Of a DNA stretch of 64,000 nt, positions 42,774-50,281 are shown one piece after another. A model generated the notes under the pieces. The model ran no database searches. It was not told the DNA's origin and was given only the letters and a program-made list of their open reading frames with translations. Origin of the DNA: Ichthyophis bannanicus (taxonomy: Eukaryota; Chordata; Amphibia; Gymnophiona; Ichthyophiidae); NCBI GenBank assembly GCA_033557465.1, contig CM066044.1:195974184-196038183 (forward strand), in the 5' to 3' direction. Position numbers and translations under genes: made by a program. Numbering within the stretch: position 1 is the first letter of the stretch; the number at the start of each line of letters is the position of its first letter.

Positions 42774-44879
42774 TTAATTTTCCTGGCTTGAGTTTGGATT
42801 CTTCAGACCAGAGCGAGGTTTCCCTTGTTTGGGAACATCCGTATGATGGGCAGGAGAAGAATAAAACCTTCTTCTTTTAGGGAAAGAAGGTTTGGTAGGG
42901 CATTTCCTACCTACTGGGGAAGGAGAAGGCTTAGGATAGCCCTCAGAAACAGGGAAGTCAGTGGAGCAATGAGCAACCTGACGTAAAGACTCCCTATTGA
43001 AGAGATTTTCTCCAGTACAAGGAGTATTACCCAGTCTTTGTTGTGCCCATCTGTTCAAGTCTGAAGCTTGGAGCCAGGCTCTACGTCGTGCTCCTATGGC
43101 TATAGCAGAGGTTCTGCTAACAGACTCAAAAGAGTCTAGGGAAGCACGAGAAAGAAACCAAGAGATATTTTGGCTATGACTAAGAAGTAAGGAATAGTCT
43201 GCAGCCTTGGGCTCTGATAGAAAAGGAGTCAAAAAGAGAATTTCTTTGTGACCTCCTGAAGGGATAGACTCATAAAAAATATAAGAGATAATCCTTGTTG
43301 CCAGCATAGATGTTTGGAAGGTTTGACGTCCAAAGGCATCCAGTGTTCTAGATTCACGACCTGGCGGATAAGAAGAATGCTTCTTCTTGCTTTTTACCTT
43401 CCTTATTGCTGATTCCACTACAATGGAATGATGGGGAAGTTGAGTCTTTTGAAACCCTGGAGAGGGGGGCACCTGATACAGAAGATCAGTTGCTGTAGAA
43501 GGTGAGGAAACCCTTAAAGGTGTTTCCCATATTCTCAGAAGATCATCCTGCAAAGAATGATGTAAAGGAAGCATTATATTTTCCTTTTCCACAGAAGAGC
43601 CTTGTGTAGGATCATAGCCAGGGATAGGAATAGCAAGGAATGTTGCCATGTCAAGGAGAAATTTCTGAAAAGAAGGATCTCCAATGGGAACCATCCCTGG
43701 ACAGGCTAAAGTTGAAGCAGTAGCCTGGGCACCGGAGGATGTACTGGTCTGGTGCAGAAAAGGAGCCCTAATGGATGGATACTGGTACTGGCGGTTATGA
43801 CTTGAGACAGTCAGTACTGCATCGTCCATGCCAGGTATCGACTCCAAACTAGGTATAGAAAGGAGCGATCCTGGTGAAAAAGGCATGGAAGTAGCTGGTC
43901 CCGATGTTACTGCAGGAACCGGCATCGATACCGATACCGGTAGCTGTGCCGGAATCGGAGGCGATACCGACATCGAAGCAGTCATCGGAGGCTGCTCAAG
44001 CAGTACAGAGGCAACCAAAAACCGTTGGCGAGTATCCTTGGTACCGCGCATCTGGAATCGGTAAGCGTCGGTTCCGAGACGCGTCGGTACCCAGTCTTCC
44101 AGACCAGATATCGATTCCAGACTCGGCATCGAAGGAAGCGAGTCTATCGATGCATGTCTAGAGGGTACCGACGTCAGTGGTCGTATCGGCGATGATGCCG
44201 ATACTGGAAAGTCAATCTGGGACGTATCGATCGGTCCCGAAGGCACCGAGAATGCCAGATGACGATGCCTGGTGAAGAGTGGATCACTCAACACCAGTGC
44301 CGATGCCGGGGTATCGGTACCGCTTGAAGCGGATGCCACCACCGAGCATGGCTCAGGTATGTTCTGTGAGGGGTGAGCCCCAGGAACAACCTGAAACCCC
44401 TGAAAGGCTTTGGAGACCGAAGACTCCCGCCGGGGTTTTGAAGCCAATAGGGTCTTGAGGGCAAGGCCGGAGCCGTCATCATGCCTGGCATGAGACCTAC
44501 CACTCAAGGATTGGCTAGTCTTAACAGACTGTTTGTGGGTTACCTGATCCTGTAGAGAAGAAATGGTTGGTGCCCTGACACTGGAAGGGAACTCGGTATC
44601 GAGAGAAACTCGAAATGGAGAATCTCTTCTCATAAAATTGTAGCCTAATGGCTCCGGACCCAAACAGGTTAGACACCGGTTATTGGAGTCTAAAAAGAAA
44701 ACTATTTCCACAGTTAAGGCACTTATTAGGAGAAGGCAGCTCCATGATAGAGAGGCCTTACAGGCCCAAAAATTTAAGACAGAAACTGAGGGAAAAACTC
44801 TCCCTGAGTTTGAGAAAAAGAAAAGAAAAAAAAAACCCACCGGCGGTACCGGTGGAGGCGGGGAAACAGCCGCGACCAC
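42774..44879 (-). CDS. E2 gag protein ORF, 701 codons
   Basis: Homologous to E1 and E3 gag. The true N-terminus probably lies just upstream: the leading residues are leader translated in frame. The zinc motif is split, with 'KCLNCGNSFLF' in a neighbouring frame and 'NNRCLTCLGPEPLG' in this one. The long Ser/Pro/Val-rich middle repeats the pattern 'SMPSLESI' at two places (near 'SLPSMPSLESISGLEDWVP' and 'SIPSLESIPGMDDAVL'). The conserved C-terminal part carries 'SPGFQKTQLPHHSIVVESAI', 'GRESRTLDAFGRQTFQTSML' and 'SRTSAIAIGARRRAWLQASD'. It presumably forms the particle or RNA-binding component. The frame stays open for 2.1 kb although the element has no polymerase. Confidence 0.78.
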   Translation of the reverse strand: MVAAVSPPPPVPPVGFFFLFFFSNSGRVFPSVSVLNFWACKASLSWSCLLLISALTVEIVFFLDSNNRCLTCLGPEPLGYNFMRRDSPFRVSLDTEFPSSVRAPTISSLQDQVTHKQSVKTSQSLSGRSHARHDDGSGLALKTLLASKPRRESSVSKAFQGFQVVPGAHPSQNIPEPCSVVASASSGTDTPASALVLSDPLFTRHRHLAFSVPSGPIDTSQIDFPVSASSPIRPLTSVPSRHASIDSLPSMPSLESISGLEDWVPTRLGTDAYRFQMRGTKDTRQRFLVASVLLEQPPMTASMSVSPPIPAQLPVSVSMPVPAVTSGPATSMPFSPGSLLSIPSLESIPGMDDAVLTVSSHNRQYQYPSIRAPFLHQTSTSSGAQATASTLACPGMVPIGDPSFQKFLLDMATFLAIPIPGYDPTQGSSVEKENIMLPLHHSLQDDLLRIWETPLRVSSPSTATDLLYQVPPSPGFQKTQLPHHSIVVESAIRKVKSKKKHSSYPPGRESRTLDAFGRQTFQTSMLATRIISYIFYESIPSGGHKEILFLTPFLSEPKAADYSLLLSHSQNISWFLSRASLDSFESVSRTSAIAIGARRRAWLQASDLNRWAQQRLGNTPCTGENLFNRESLRQVAHCSTDFPVSEGYPKPSPSPVGRKCPTKPSFPKRRRFYSSPAHHTDVPKQGKPRSGLKNPNSSQEN

Positions 44880-44900
44880 AAGAAAAAAAGAATAAAAGAA

Positions 44901-46029
44901 TTAAAGAAAAATTTTTTGCGGTGACAGGAAGACGTCCTGCCGGCTCCGTGGAAAAACGAAAACTGAGGAAAGACAGTTGGAAAGGCGGGAAGGCAGCACG
45001 CAGGCGCTGAGAGATGCTCCCAAAAGCTTTCTGATTGGACGCTGGGGAGCGTTCCCGCGCAGGCTCCGTCGGTCCCGAAGTACCCATATGTGAAGACTCA
45101 TTCCTGCTTGTTCCTGGAGATAGTCTTGAGAAGACAAACCCTCTGGAGGAGACATCCTTCGTTTAGGCGAGGACTCCTCCTGTGGAAGAAGCATCCCTGC
45201 ATCGACAGACTCTTCAGCATCCTCGGAGTCATCAGAGGAATCGAAGTATCGTCTGTCCGGATGCTCTTGCAAAGCCTGATACCTGTACCGATTGGGATCG
45301 GTATCGGGAATCACCGGTACCGGAGTATCGGTACCAGAGGCCTGCAGAGAGCAGAGTACCGGCATGGCGGAAACCGATGCCAATGTCGATGCCACCGGTA
45401 CCGGGATCGGTGCCGATGGCAATGCCAGAGCCGGAACCGGCAGAATAGTCTGTTGCGGTACCACAGGCGTCGATGCCACAAGGAAAGCCGCCAGACTGCG
45501 TTCGATGGACAGAATCCTCTGATCCATCGACGCTGCCAATGCCTGGAAATCGGTACCGGTGGAGGCCACCGGTACCCCAGAGCATGGCACCAGGAGATCT
45601 GTTGAGGCCACGCCATCTAGATCATCCTGGAACCCCGATGATGATGCTTTAGAGGCCGAAGCCTCTCGCCGGGGTAATTTTGCTGGTGCAGAATCCTCGT
45701 GGGCAAGGCCGGAGGCATCTCGATGCTTAGCAGGAGATTTGCTCTTCGAGGACCAGCTGGGTTTATGTTTAGTTACCTGAGATCCATAAGAAGAAGAAGC
45801 AGCCCTGGAAGATGTCGATGCCACCGAAGCTGCATCAGAGGGAAAACAGAGTACTGAGCTTGGCAGCTCGGTTCTGTCGACCTCTCTTCGACATCATTGA
45901 AAAGGACACACAATCTGCAATGGAATGGTCAGGGCCTAAACACTTTAAACACCAGTCATGGGTGTCGGTGACGGAAATAGTACCACCACATTTTGTGCAC
46001 TTCTTAAAACCTGAGGCAGGCTTTTCCAT
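44901..46029 (-). pseudogene. E1 gag, N-terminal part
   Basis: The start ATG is at 46029-46027, giving MEKPASGFKKCTKCGGT with zinc-type Cys/His spacing: C-x2-C, then 'THDWCLKCLGPDH'. A frameshift near 45835 leads to the Ser/Ala/Pro-rich stretch 'MASTSSRAASSSYGSQVTKH', the 'VPVPVASTLASVSAMPVL' region and '..RRMSPPEGLSSQD'. At 45123 E2 interrupts; codons below 45123 are E2 end sequence. The DNA of the middle part is built largely of 'cggtaccg', 'cgataccg' and 'cgatgcc' words. Confidence 0.78.
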
Positions 46030-46254
46030 ATTTAAGGAAAAAGGTTTTGGGCCTAAGGCCCAAAACTGAAGTACACCTGAAGAAAAATAAATAGAAAAGG
46101 GTTTTTTAAAACAAAGAAAAGAAAAGAACAACCACCGGCGGTATGGTATAGCGTCGAGGAAGGCAGATGGGACAGAAAAGAAATAAAGAAAAAAATAAGG
46201 AAATTCTTCTGCGGTGACAGGAACACGACCTGCTGGCTCTGCGGAAAAAGAACA

Positions 46255-46417
46255 ACTGAGGAGAGACAGTTGGAAAGGCGGGAAGGCAGCACGCAGGCGC
46301 TGTGGGATGCTCCCAAAAGCTTTCTGATTGGATGCTGGGGGAGCGTTCCCGCGCAGGCTCGGTCGGTACCGACGTACCCATATGTGAAGACTCATTCCTG
46401 CTTGTTCCTGGAGATTA
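46255..46417. repeat. Right terminal repeat of E1
   Basis: Inverted partner of 36036-36225; ends 'gcttgttcctggagatt'. On the minus strand the element begins with TCTCCAG|GAAC. Confidence 0.88.
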
Positions 46418-46419
46418 AG

Positions 46420-46640
46420 ATAATCCAAGAAGAAACAAGTGGAAAAAGCTATGAATAAGTGCTCATTGTCTAAGCAATAAAATTCCGGATTTGCAAGCTG
46501 TAATTATAGCAGCAGACAAGATATTGTTGATATTACAGAGACATGGTTCAAGAAATCCCATGAATAAGATAGCACTATACTAGGCTATAATTTGTTTCAT
46601 AAGGATGAGGATGGCAAAAAACGCCCAATGACCGTTTCTT
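46420..46640 (+). mobile_element. LINE endonuclease fragment
   Basis: About 46530-46615 reads 'DITETWFKKSHE' and 'GYNLFHKDEDGK', matching the AP-endonuclease block 'GISETWW..' and following residues of CR1/L2 elements. There are stops between the pieces. Confidence 0.5.
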
Positions 46641-46644
46641 TACC

Positions 46645-46892
46645 TTGAGAGCCATCCCAACACAGAGATTCGCCCTGCTTACTGACTTACACGATGGCTG
46701 TGGCATTGTCCAAGGTAGCATGGACGACTTAACTCACCAGGAGAGGCCGGAACCTCTCCAGAACCAGGCAGATAGCCCTGGCCTCCCACTGGCTGATCAA
46801 CCAGGAGGCCTCATGAGGGACCAGAGCCCCTCAACAAGCCAACCTAAACAGTGGTCTGTCCAGCCTTCCCAGCTGGCAGTTGTGGTGACAAT
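46645..46892 (-). mobile_element. RNase H-like retroelement fragment
   Basis: On the minus strand a frame begins 'TTTASWEGWTDHCLGWLVEG', resembling the RNase H start 'TTDASLQGWGAHC' of DIRS elements, and about 130 bases further has a 'LPWTMPQPS' trace like 'xLDNATAxx'. It differs from E1 and B and may come from another DIRS lineage or an LTR element. It lies between the right end of E1 and the left end of B. Confidence 0.4.
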
Positions 46893-47170
46893 CACACAAA
46901 GAGTAGTTACTCACCTGTAACAGGTGTTCTCCAGGAGCAGCAGGAATCAGTCCTCACTTATGGGTGACATCGGCGCCGATGGAGCCCCCGTGCGGAGCAT
47001 TTCCCCAGCTTTCTAAGAAAGCCTTTGGGAATACTGCACGCATGCGCGGTCCACTTCCCGCCTAAAGGTGCCATCTTGCTCAGTCAAATGATATAGCTAA
47101 AAAACAGCACACAAAAATGTAAAAATGAACTATGTACAACTGCAACTCCCAGGGGAGGAGGGAGGGTTGT

Positions 47171-47270
47171 GAGGACTGATTCCTGCTGCTCCTGGAGAAC
47201 ACCTGTTACAGGTGAGTAACTACTCTTTCTCCAGGACCAAGCAGGAAGTCAGTCCTCATTTATGGGACTC
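47171..47270. repeat. Internal complementary region of B
   Basis: 'gaacacctgttacaggtgag', then 'taactactc', is the left-end complement. 'tttctccaggaccaagcagg' is the right-end complement. Confidence 0.9.
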
Positions 47271-47398
47271 CCCAGCTTCAGGCTACCGGGGACCGAGCTG
47301 AAAAATGAGCTCCCTCTAGCCTCAGCATCAGAGAAAGGATTTCACTGAAACATACCCCCACCGGTAGCCCAACCAGAGGGCTGGAGGGTAGGAGTTGC

Positions 47399-48346
47399 CT
47401 AAACCTCGAAGAGATTCCGGAGCACTGCCTGACCGAAAGCACTGTCCCTACGTGACTCCCTCTCGAGGCAGTAATGGGCCGCAAAAATCTGGCTTGAGGA
47501 CCAAGTCGCAGCCCTGCAAATGTCTGCCAACAGTACAGAGCGGAGATGAGCTACTGAGGCAGCCATTGCCCGGACATGGTGGGCCGTGACCCGACCATGC
47601 AAAGGAAGGTCAGCTGCCCTGTAAGCCCAGGTGATACAGTCAGCCACCCAGATGGACAAGGTACTCTTGGAGACAGGTACCCCCAAGTTATTGGGGTCAA
47701 AAGATACGAAGAGCTGAGTAGCCCTCCTATGCCCCTGCGTAGGCTCAAGGTAGAAGGATAAGGCCCTCCTACAGTCCAGGGTATGCAGGACTGTCTCAGC
47801 CCGGCTGGCATGGGGCCTAGGGAAGAACGTTGGAAGAACCACCTCCTGGTTGAGATGGAAAGAGGAGACAACCTTTGGAAGAAACTTAGGATGAGTCTTA
47901 AGGACTACCCTGTTCCTACAGAAACGAGTGTAGGGTCTGTCACAGACCAGGGCTTGAAGTTCACTCACTCGCCTGGCCGAGGTCAAGGCCACTAGGAATA
48001 GAGTCTTCCAAGAAAGGAAGCGTAGAGGACATGTAGCCATTGGCTCAAAAGGTGGGCGAGTCAGTTGCTGCAAGACCACATTCAACTCCCACTCAGGGGC
48101 CGGTGGACGGAGAGGAGGCTTGAGCAATAGTAAGCCTCTGAGAAATCTGGACACCAAGGGATGAACCGACAAAGAGTGTCCTTCCACCATTGAGTGGTGA
48201 GCTGCCAGAGCAGAGAGGTGGACTCGAACAGAATTGGACTTAAGGCCCTGATTAGACAAGTGCAGCAGGTACTGAAGCACTACTGGCACAGTGCAGGAGA
48301 AAGGATCTTCCGTGCGTTGCTGACACCACAAGGAAACCACCTTCAC
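47399..48346 (-). CDS. DIRS tyrosine recombinase of B, catalytic residues intact
   Basis: Joins circular DIRS DNA to a target by strand exchange. The 315-codon frame covers the arm domain ('SNSVRVHLSALAAHHSMVEG', 'VSRFLRGLLLLKPPLRPP') and the catalytic domain: first Arg in 'TSARRVSELQAL' (R125/R126), H256-x2-R259 in 'VTAHHVRAMAAS', and nucleophile Tyr292 in 'FAAHYCLERESRR'. The first 35 or so residues before this frame ('SRKQSTRKIYALK') sit at the end of the overlapping ORF at 48343-49932, so one frameshift at about 48340 lies near the N-terminus. It ends shortly before the internal complementary region. It is the best preserved recombinase in the window. Confidence 0.85.
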   Translation of the reverse strand: MKVVSLWCQQRTEDPFSCTVPVVLQYLLHLSNQGLKSNSVRVHLSALAAHHSMVEGHSLSVHPLVSRFLRGLLLLKPPLRPPAPEWELNVVLQQLTRPPFEPMATCPLRFLSWKTLFLVALTSARRVSELQALVCDRPYTRFCRNRVVLKTHPKFLPKVVSSFHLNQEVVLPTFFPRPHASRAETVLHTLDCRRALSFYLEPTQGHRRATQLFVSFDPNNLGVPVSKSTLSIWVADCITWAYRAADLPLHGRVTAHHVRAMAASVAHLRSVLLADICRAATWSSSQIFAAHYCLERESRRDSAFGQAVLRNLFEV

Positions 48347-49932
48347 TTCAGGGCATATATTTTCCTGGTGGATTGCTTCCTAGAGGCCAAGACCACCTCT
48401 TCTACTTCTTGAGGCAGGCCCAAGGGAGCCAAGACTACCCTTGCAGCCTCCAGGCCATCAAATTGAGAGATTTGAGATTGGGGAGCAGAAGGGAACCCTG
48501 ATCCTGAGAGAAGGTCGGGTTGGAACCCCAGAGGCAGTGGTGTCTCCACTGCTATTTGAAGCAGGAGTGGGAACCAGGGCTGCCTCAGCCACCTGGGAGC
48601 AACCAGGACCTTAGAATCTTGAACAAGGTTCGGGCCACCAGAGGCGTGGGAGGAAACGCATACAGTAGGCCCTGGGACCAGGAAATCAGGAAGGCATCCG
48701 CCGCTACCCTTAGGGGATATGGTTGCCTGGAACAAAACCTGGGCAGTTGGTGATTCAGGGGACTGGCAAAGAGATCCATGGATGGAAGTCCCCATTTCAA
48801 GAAAATCTTTTGAACCACTAACAGGTGCAGCTGCCACTCGTGGGGCTGCAGAATTCTGCTTAATCTGTCTGCCAGAAAGTTCTCCTGGCCAGGGAGATAA
48901 ACAGCCCTCAGCAACATCCAGTGCCTGAGGGCAAAGGAGCAAAGGGCCTGTGCTTCCAGGCATAGGGGCTTGGACCCAGTGCCACCCTGTTTGTTCACAC
49001 AGAACATGGCTACTTGATTGTCTGTCTGAACTAGAACAGACTGGTGAGCCAAAGTGTGAGAAAAAGCCTTGAGGGCTAAGCGAATAGCCCGAAGTTCTAG
49101 TAGGTTGATCTGTTGCGTGGCTTCCCATGGAGACCATAGGCCTTGAGTGCAGCTCTCCTGACAGTGTGCACCCCAGCCCTGTAAGGAGGCATCTGTCGTC
49201 AACACCACTGTGGGGACAGGCACCTGAAAAGGCACCCCCTGAAGCAAGTTGGGGGGGTGTAGCCACCACTGAAGGGAAGTAAGGAATGGTTTTGACACCC
49301 TGACTTTGTCTGCTAGGTTCCCAGTGGCTTGCTTCCACTGAGTTCTGAGGCACCACTGTGCAGGCCTCATGTGGAGGCGGGCATTGGGGGTCACATGTAC
49401 AGTTGATGCCATGTGTCCTAGGAGCTGCAGACAGAGCCTGGCAGGAACCCTTGGCATGCTGAGAAACCGGGATGCCAACTCCATGAGCCTTTGAGCTCTG
49501 TCCTCTGGCAAGTAAGCCCTTGCTTGCAGCCGTGCTCCTATGAACTCTAGGTTCTGGGAGGGGAGCAAAGTGGACTTTGCGAAGTTTATGACAAAGCCTA
49601 GATCTTGGAGTGATACAATTCTGAAGGTGGCCTGCCTGGCCTCCTGGTAAGTCTGACCCCGGATGAGCCAGTCGTCTAGAGAGGGGAAGACAAAAACACC
49701 TTGAGCCCTCAAGTAGGCAGCCACCATAACAAGGCACTTTGTAAAGACTCGTGGGGCGGACGTTAGGCCAAAAGGCAGCACTCTGTACTGGTAATGGTTT
49801 CCTCCCACCATGAACCTGAGGTACTTTGTGGTCTGGATGAATGAGGATGTGAGTGTACGCATCCTTTAGATCTAAGGAGCATAGCCAATCTCCCTGCTGG
49901 AGGTAGGGCAGACGTGTTCCAAGAGTAAGCAT
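48343..49932 (-). CDS. B second frame overlapping RT/RNase H and leading into recombinase
   Basis: A 529-codon frame. It begins with reverse transcriptase palm A ('GDWLCSLDLKDAYTHILIHP'), switches at about residue 40 to an alternative frame over the rest of RT/RNase H (Ser/Pro/Gly-rich, no recognisable domain), and ends with the recombinase start 'EVVLASRKQSTRKIYALK'. The same alternative frame is open in E1, and the translations are recognisably related ('SGRLAHSSSYSDRG' in E1, 'SRRLAHPGSDLPGG' here). It may be the N-terminal extension of the recombinase ORF, as described for DIRS overlap arrangements. Confidence 0.55.
   Translation of the reverse strand: MLTLGTRLPYLQQGDWLCSLDLKDAYTHILIHPDHKVPQVHGGRKPLPVQSAAFWPNVRPTSLYKVPCYGGCLLEGSRCFCLPLSRRLAHPGSDLPGGQAGHLQNCITPRSRLCHKLRKVHFAPLPEPRVHRSTAASKGLLARGQSSKAHGVGIPVSQHAKGSCQALSAAPRTHGINCTCDPQCPPPHEACTVVPQNSVEASHWEPSRQSQGVKTIPYFPSVVATPPQLASGGAFSGACPHSGVDDRCLLTGLGCTLSGELHSRPMVSMGSHATDQPTRTSGYSLSPQGFFSHFGSPVCSSSDRQSSSHVLCEQTGWHWVQAPMPGSTGPLLLCPQALDVAEGCLSPWPGELSGRQIKQNSAAPRVAAAPVSGSKDFLEMGTSIHGSLCQSPESPTAQVLFQATISPKGSGGCLPDFLVPGPTVCVSSHASGGPNLVQDSKVLVAPRWLRQPWFPLLLQIAVETPLPLGFQPDLLSGSGFPSAPQSQISQFDGLEAARVVLAPLGLPQEVEEVVLASRKQSTRKIYALK
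48585..49862 (-). CDS. B reverse transcriptase/RNase H, 425 codons
   Basis: The polymerase core is 'LPFGLTSAPRVFTKC' then 'VFPSLDDWLI': the catalytic box is SLDD (61-64), where E1 has YLDD, so the usual Tyr is changed but both Asp remain. A connection region of about 130 residues follows. RNase H has D224 in 'TTDASLQGWGAHC', E256 in 'NLLELRAI', D281 in 'VQTDNQVAMFCVNKQGG' and D332 in 'NFLADRLSR', all four expected acids. The N-terminal palm A block sits in the neighbouring frame (49870-49932), so a frameshift at about 49860 breaks the enzyme. Confidence 0.85.
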   Translation of the reverse strand: MRTLTSSFIQTTKYLRFMVGGNHYQYRVLPFGLTSAPRVFTKCLVMVAAYLRAQGVFVFPSLDDWLIRGQTYQEARQATFRIVSLQDLGFVINFAKSTLLPSQNLEFIGARLQARAYLPEDRAQRLMELASRFLSMPRVPARLCLQLLGHMASTVHVTPNARLHMRPAQWCLRTQWKQATGNLADKVRVSKPFLTSLQWWLHPPNLLQGVPFQVPVPTVVLTTDASLQGWGAHCQESCTQGLWSPWEATQQINLLELRAIRLALKAFSHTLAHQSVLVQTDNQVAMFCVNKQGGTGSKPLCLEAQALCSFALRHWMLLRAVYLPGQENFLADRLSRILQPHEWQLHLLVVQKIFLKWGLPSMDLFASPLNHQLPRFCSRQPYPLRVAADAFLISWSQGLLYAFPPTPLVARTLFKILRSWLLPGG

Positions 49933-50137
49933 CTAGAACTTTTTTCTCCAAGAACTTGTTGAGGTTCCTGAGGTATAAAATAGGCCTTAGGCCTCTGGTT
50001 CTCTTTGGCACCAGAAAGTATCTGGAGTAGAAACTGTGCCCCTGTAGGCGAGGAGGTACAGGCTCCACCGCCTTGTCCAGAAGCAGACCTTTAAGTTCTT
50101 GGAGGAGGAGGTTACATAAGAACATAAGATATGCCAT
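49763..50137 (-). pseudogene. B reverse transcriptase, N-terminal piece
   Basis: Encodes 'VEPVPPRLQGHSFYSRYFLV', 'PKRTRGLRPILYLRNLN' and then loses frame at about 49930. The block before it, cut off by the CR1 insertion, resumes at 53044-53295 with 'HRWPPITGDAWVLRIVHKGY'. Confidence 0.78.
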
Positions 50138-50281
50138 ACTGGGTCAGACCAAGGTCCATCAAGCCCAGTATTCTGTTTCCAACAGTGGCCAATCTAGGTC
50201 ATATTTACCTAGGAGTTTTTCCCAAGAGACAAGTTCCACAATGCTTGTACTGGGTCAAGCATTGATATCTTCGGTCACTTC

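Larger units (their letters stand above)
40041..45122 (-). mobile_element. Gag-only DIRS 'E2' nested in E1
   Basis: The left end 'gcacagttac' begins at 40041 and the right end 'cctggagata' finishes at 45122. The inverted terminal repeats (to about 40225, and from about 44955) nearly match those of E1. The internal complementary region is 40313-40404. Only gag is preserved (42774-44879). The 2.4 kb where polymerase and recombinase should be (40405-42770) has no coding frame, though about 41940-42030 still resembles the RNase H region of E1 ('atgctctctagcaagggccc'). It shares this polymerase-less middle with E3. Total length 5,082 bases. Confidence 0.87.
36036..46417 (-). mobile_element. DIRS 'E1', complete ends, containing nested DIRS 'E2'
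   Basis: The left terminal repeat 36036-36225 and right terminal repeat about 46255-46417 are inverted copies; both include 'ccaatcagaaagcttttggg' or its complement. The internal complementary region is 36312-36404. Order on the minus strand: leader, gag with zinc motif (start at 46029), gag continuing at 40028 after the nested element, RT/RNase H overlapping a second frame, recombinase, internal complementary region, left end. Without E2 it is about 5.3 kb. It is defective: a premature stop and a large in-frame deletion in the polymerase, and frameshifts in gag and recombinase. Confidence 0.9.

Noticed and set aside
45090..45605. Plus-strand ORFs opposite E1 gag
   Set aside because: Mirror frames of a GC-rich repetitive gag spacer, with no domain; the minus strand carries the homologous gag.
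36036..46417. Reading the inverted ends as LTRs of an endogenous retrovirus
   Set aside because: The ends are inverted rather than direct, there is a tyrosine recombinase instead of an integrase, and no protease or envelope is seen; DIRS fits all points.
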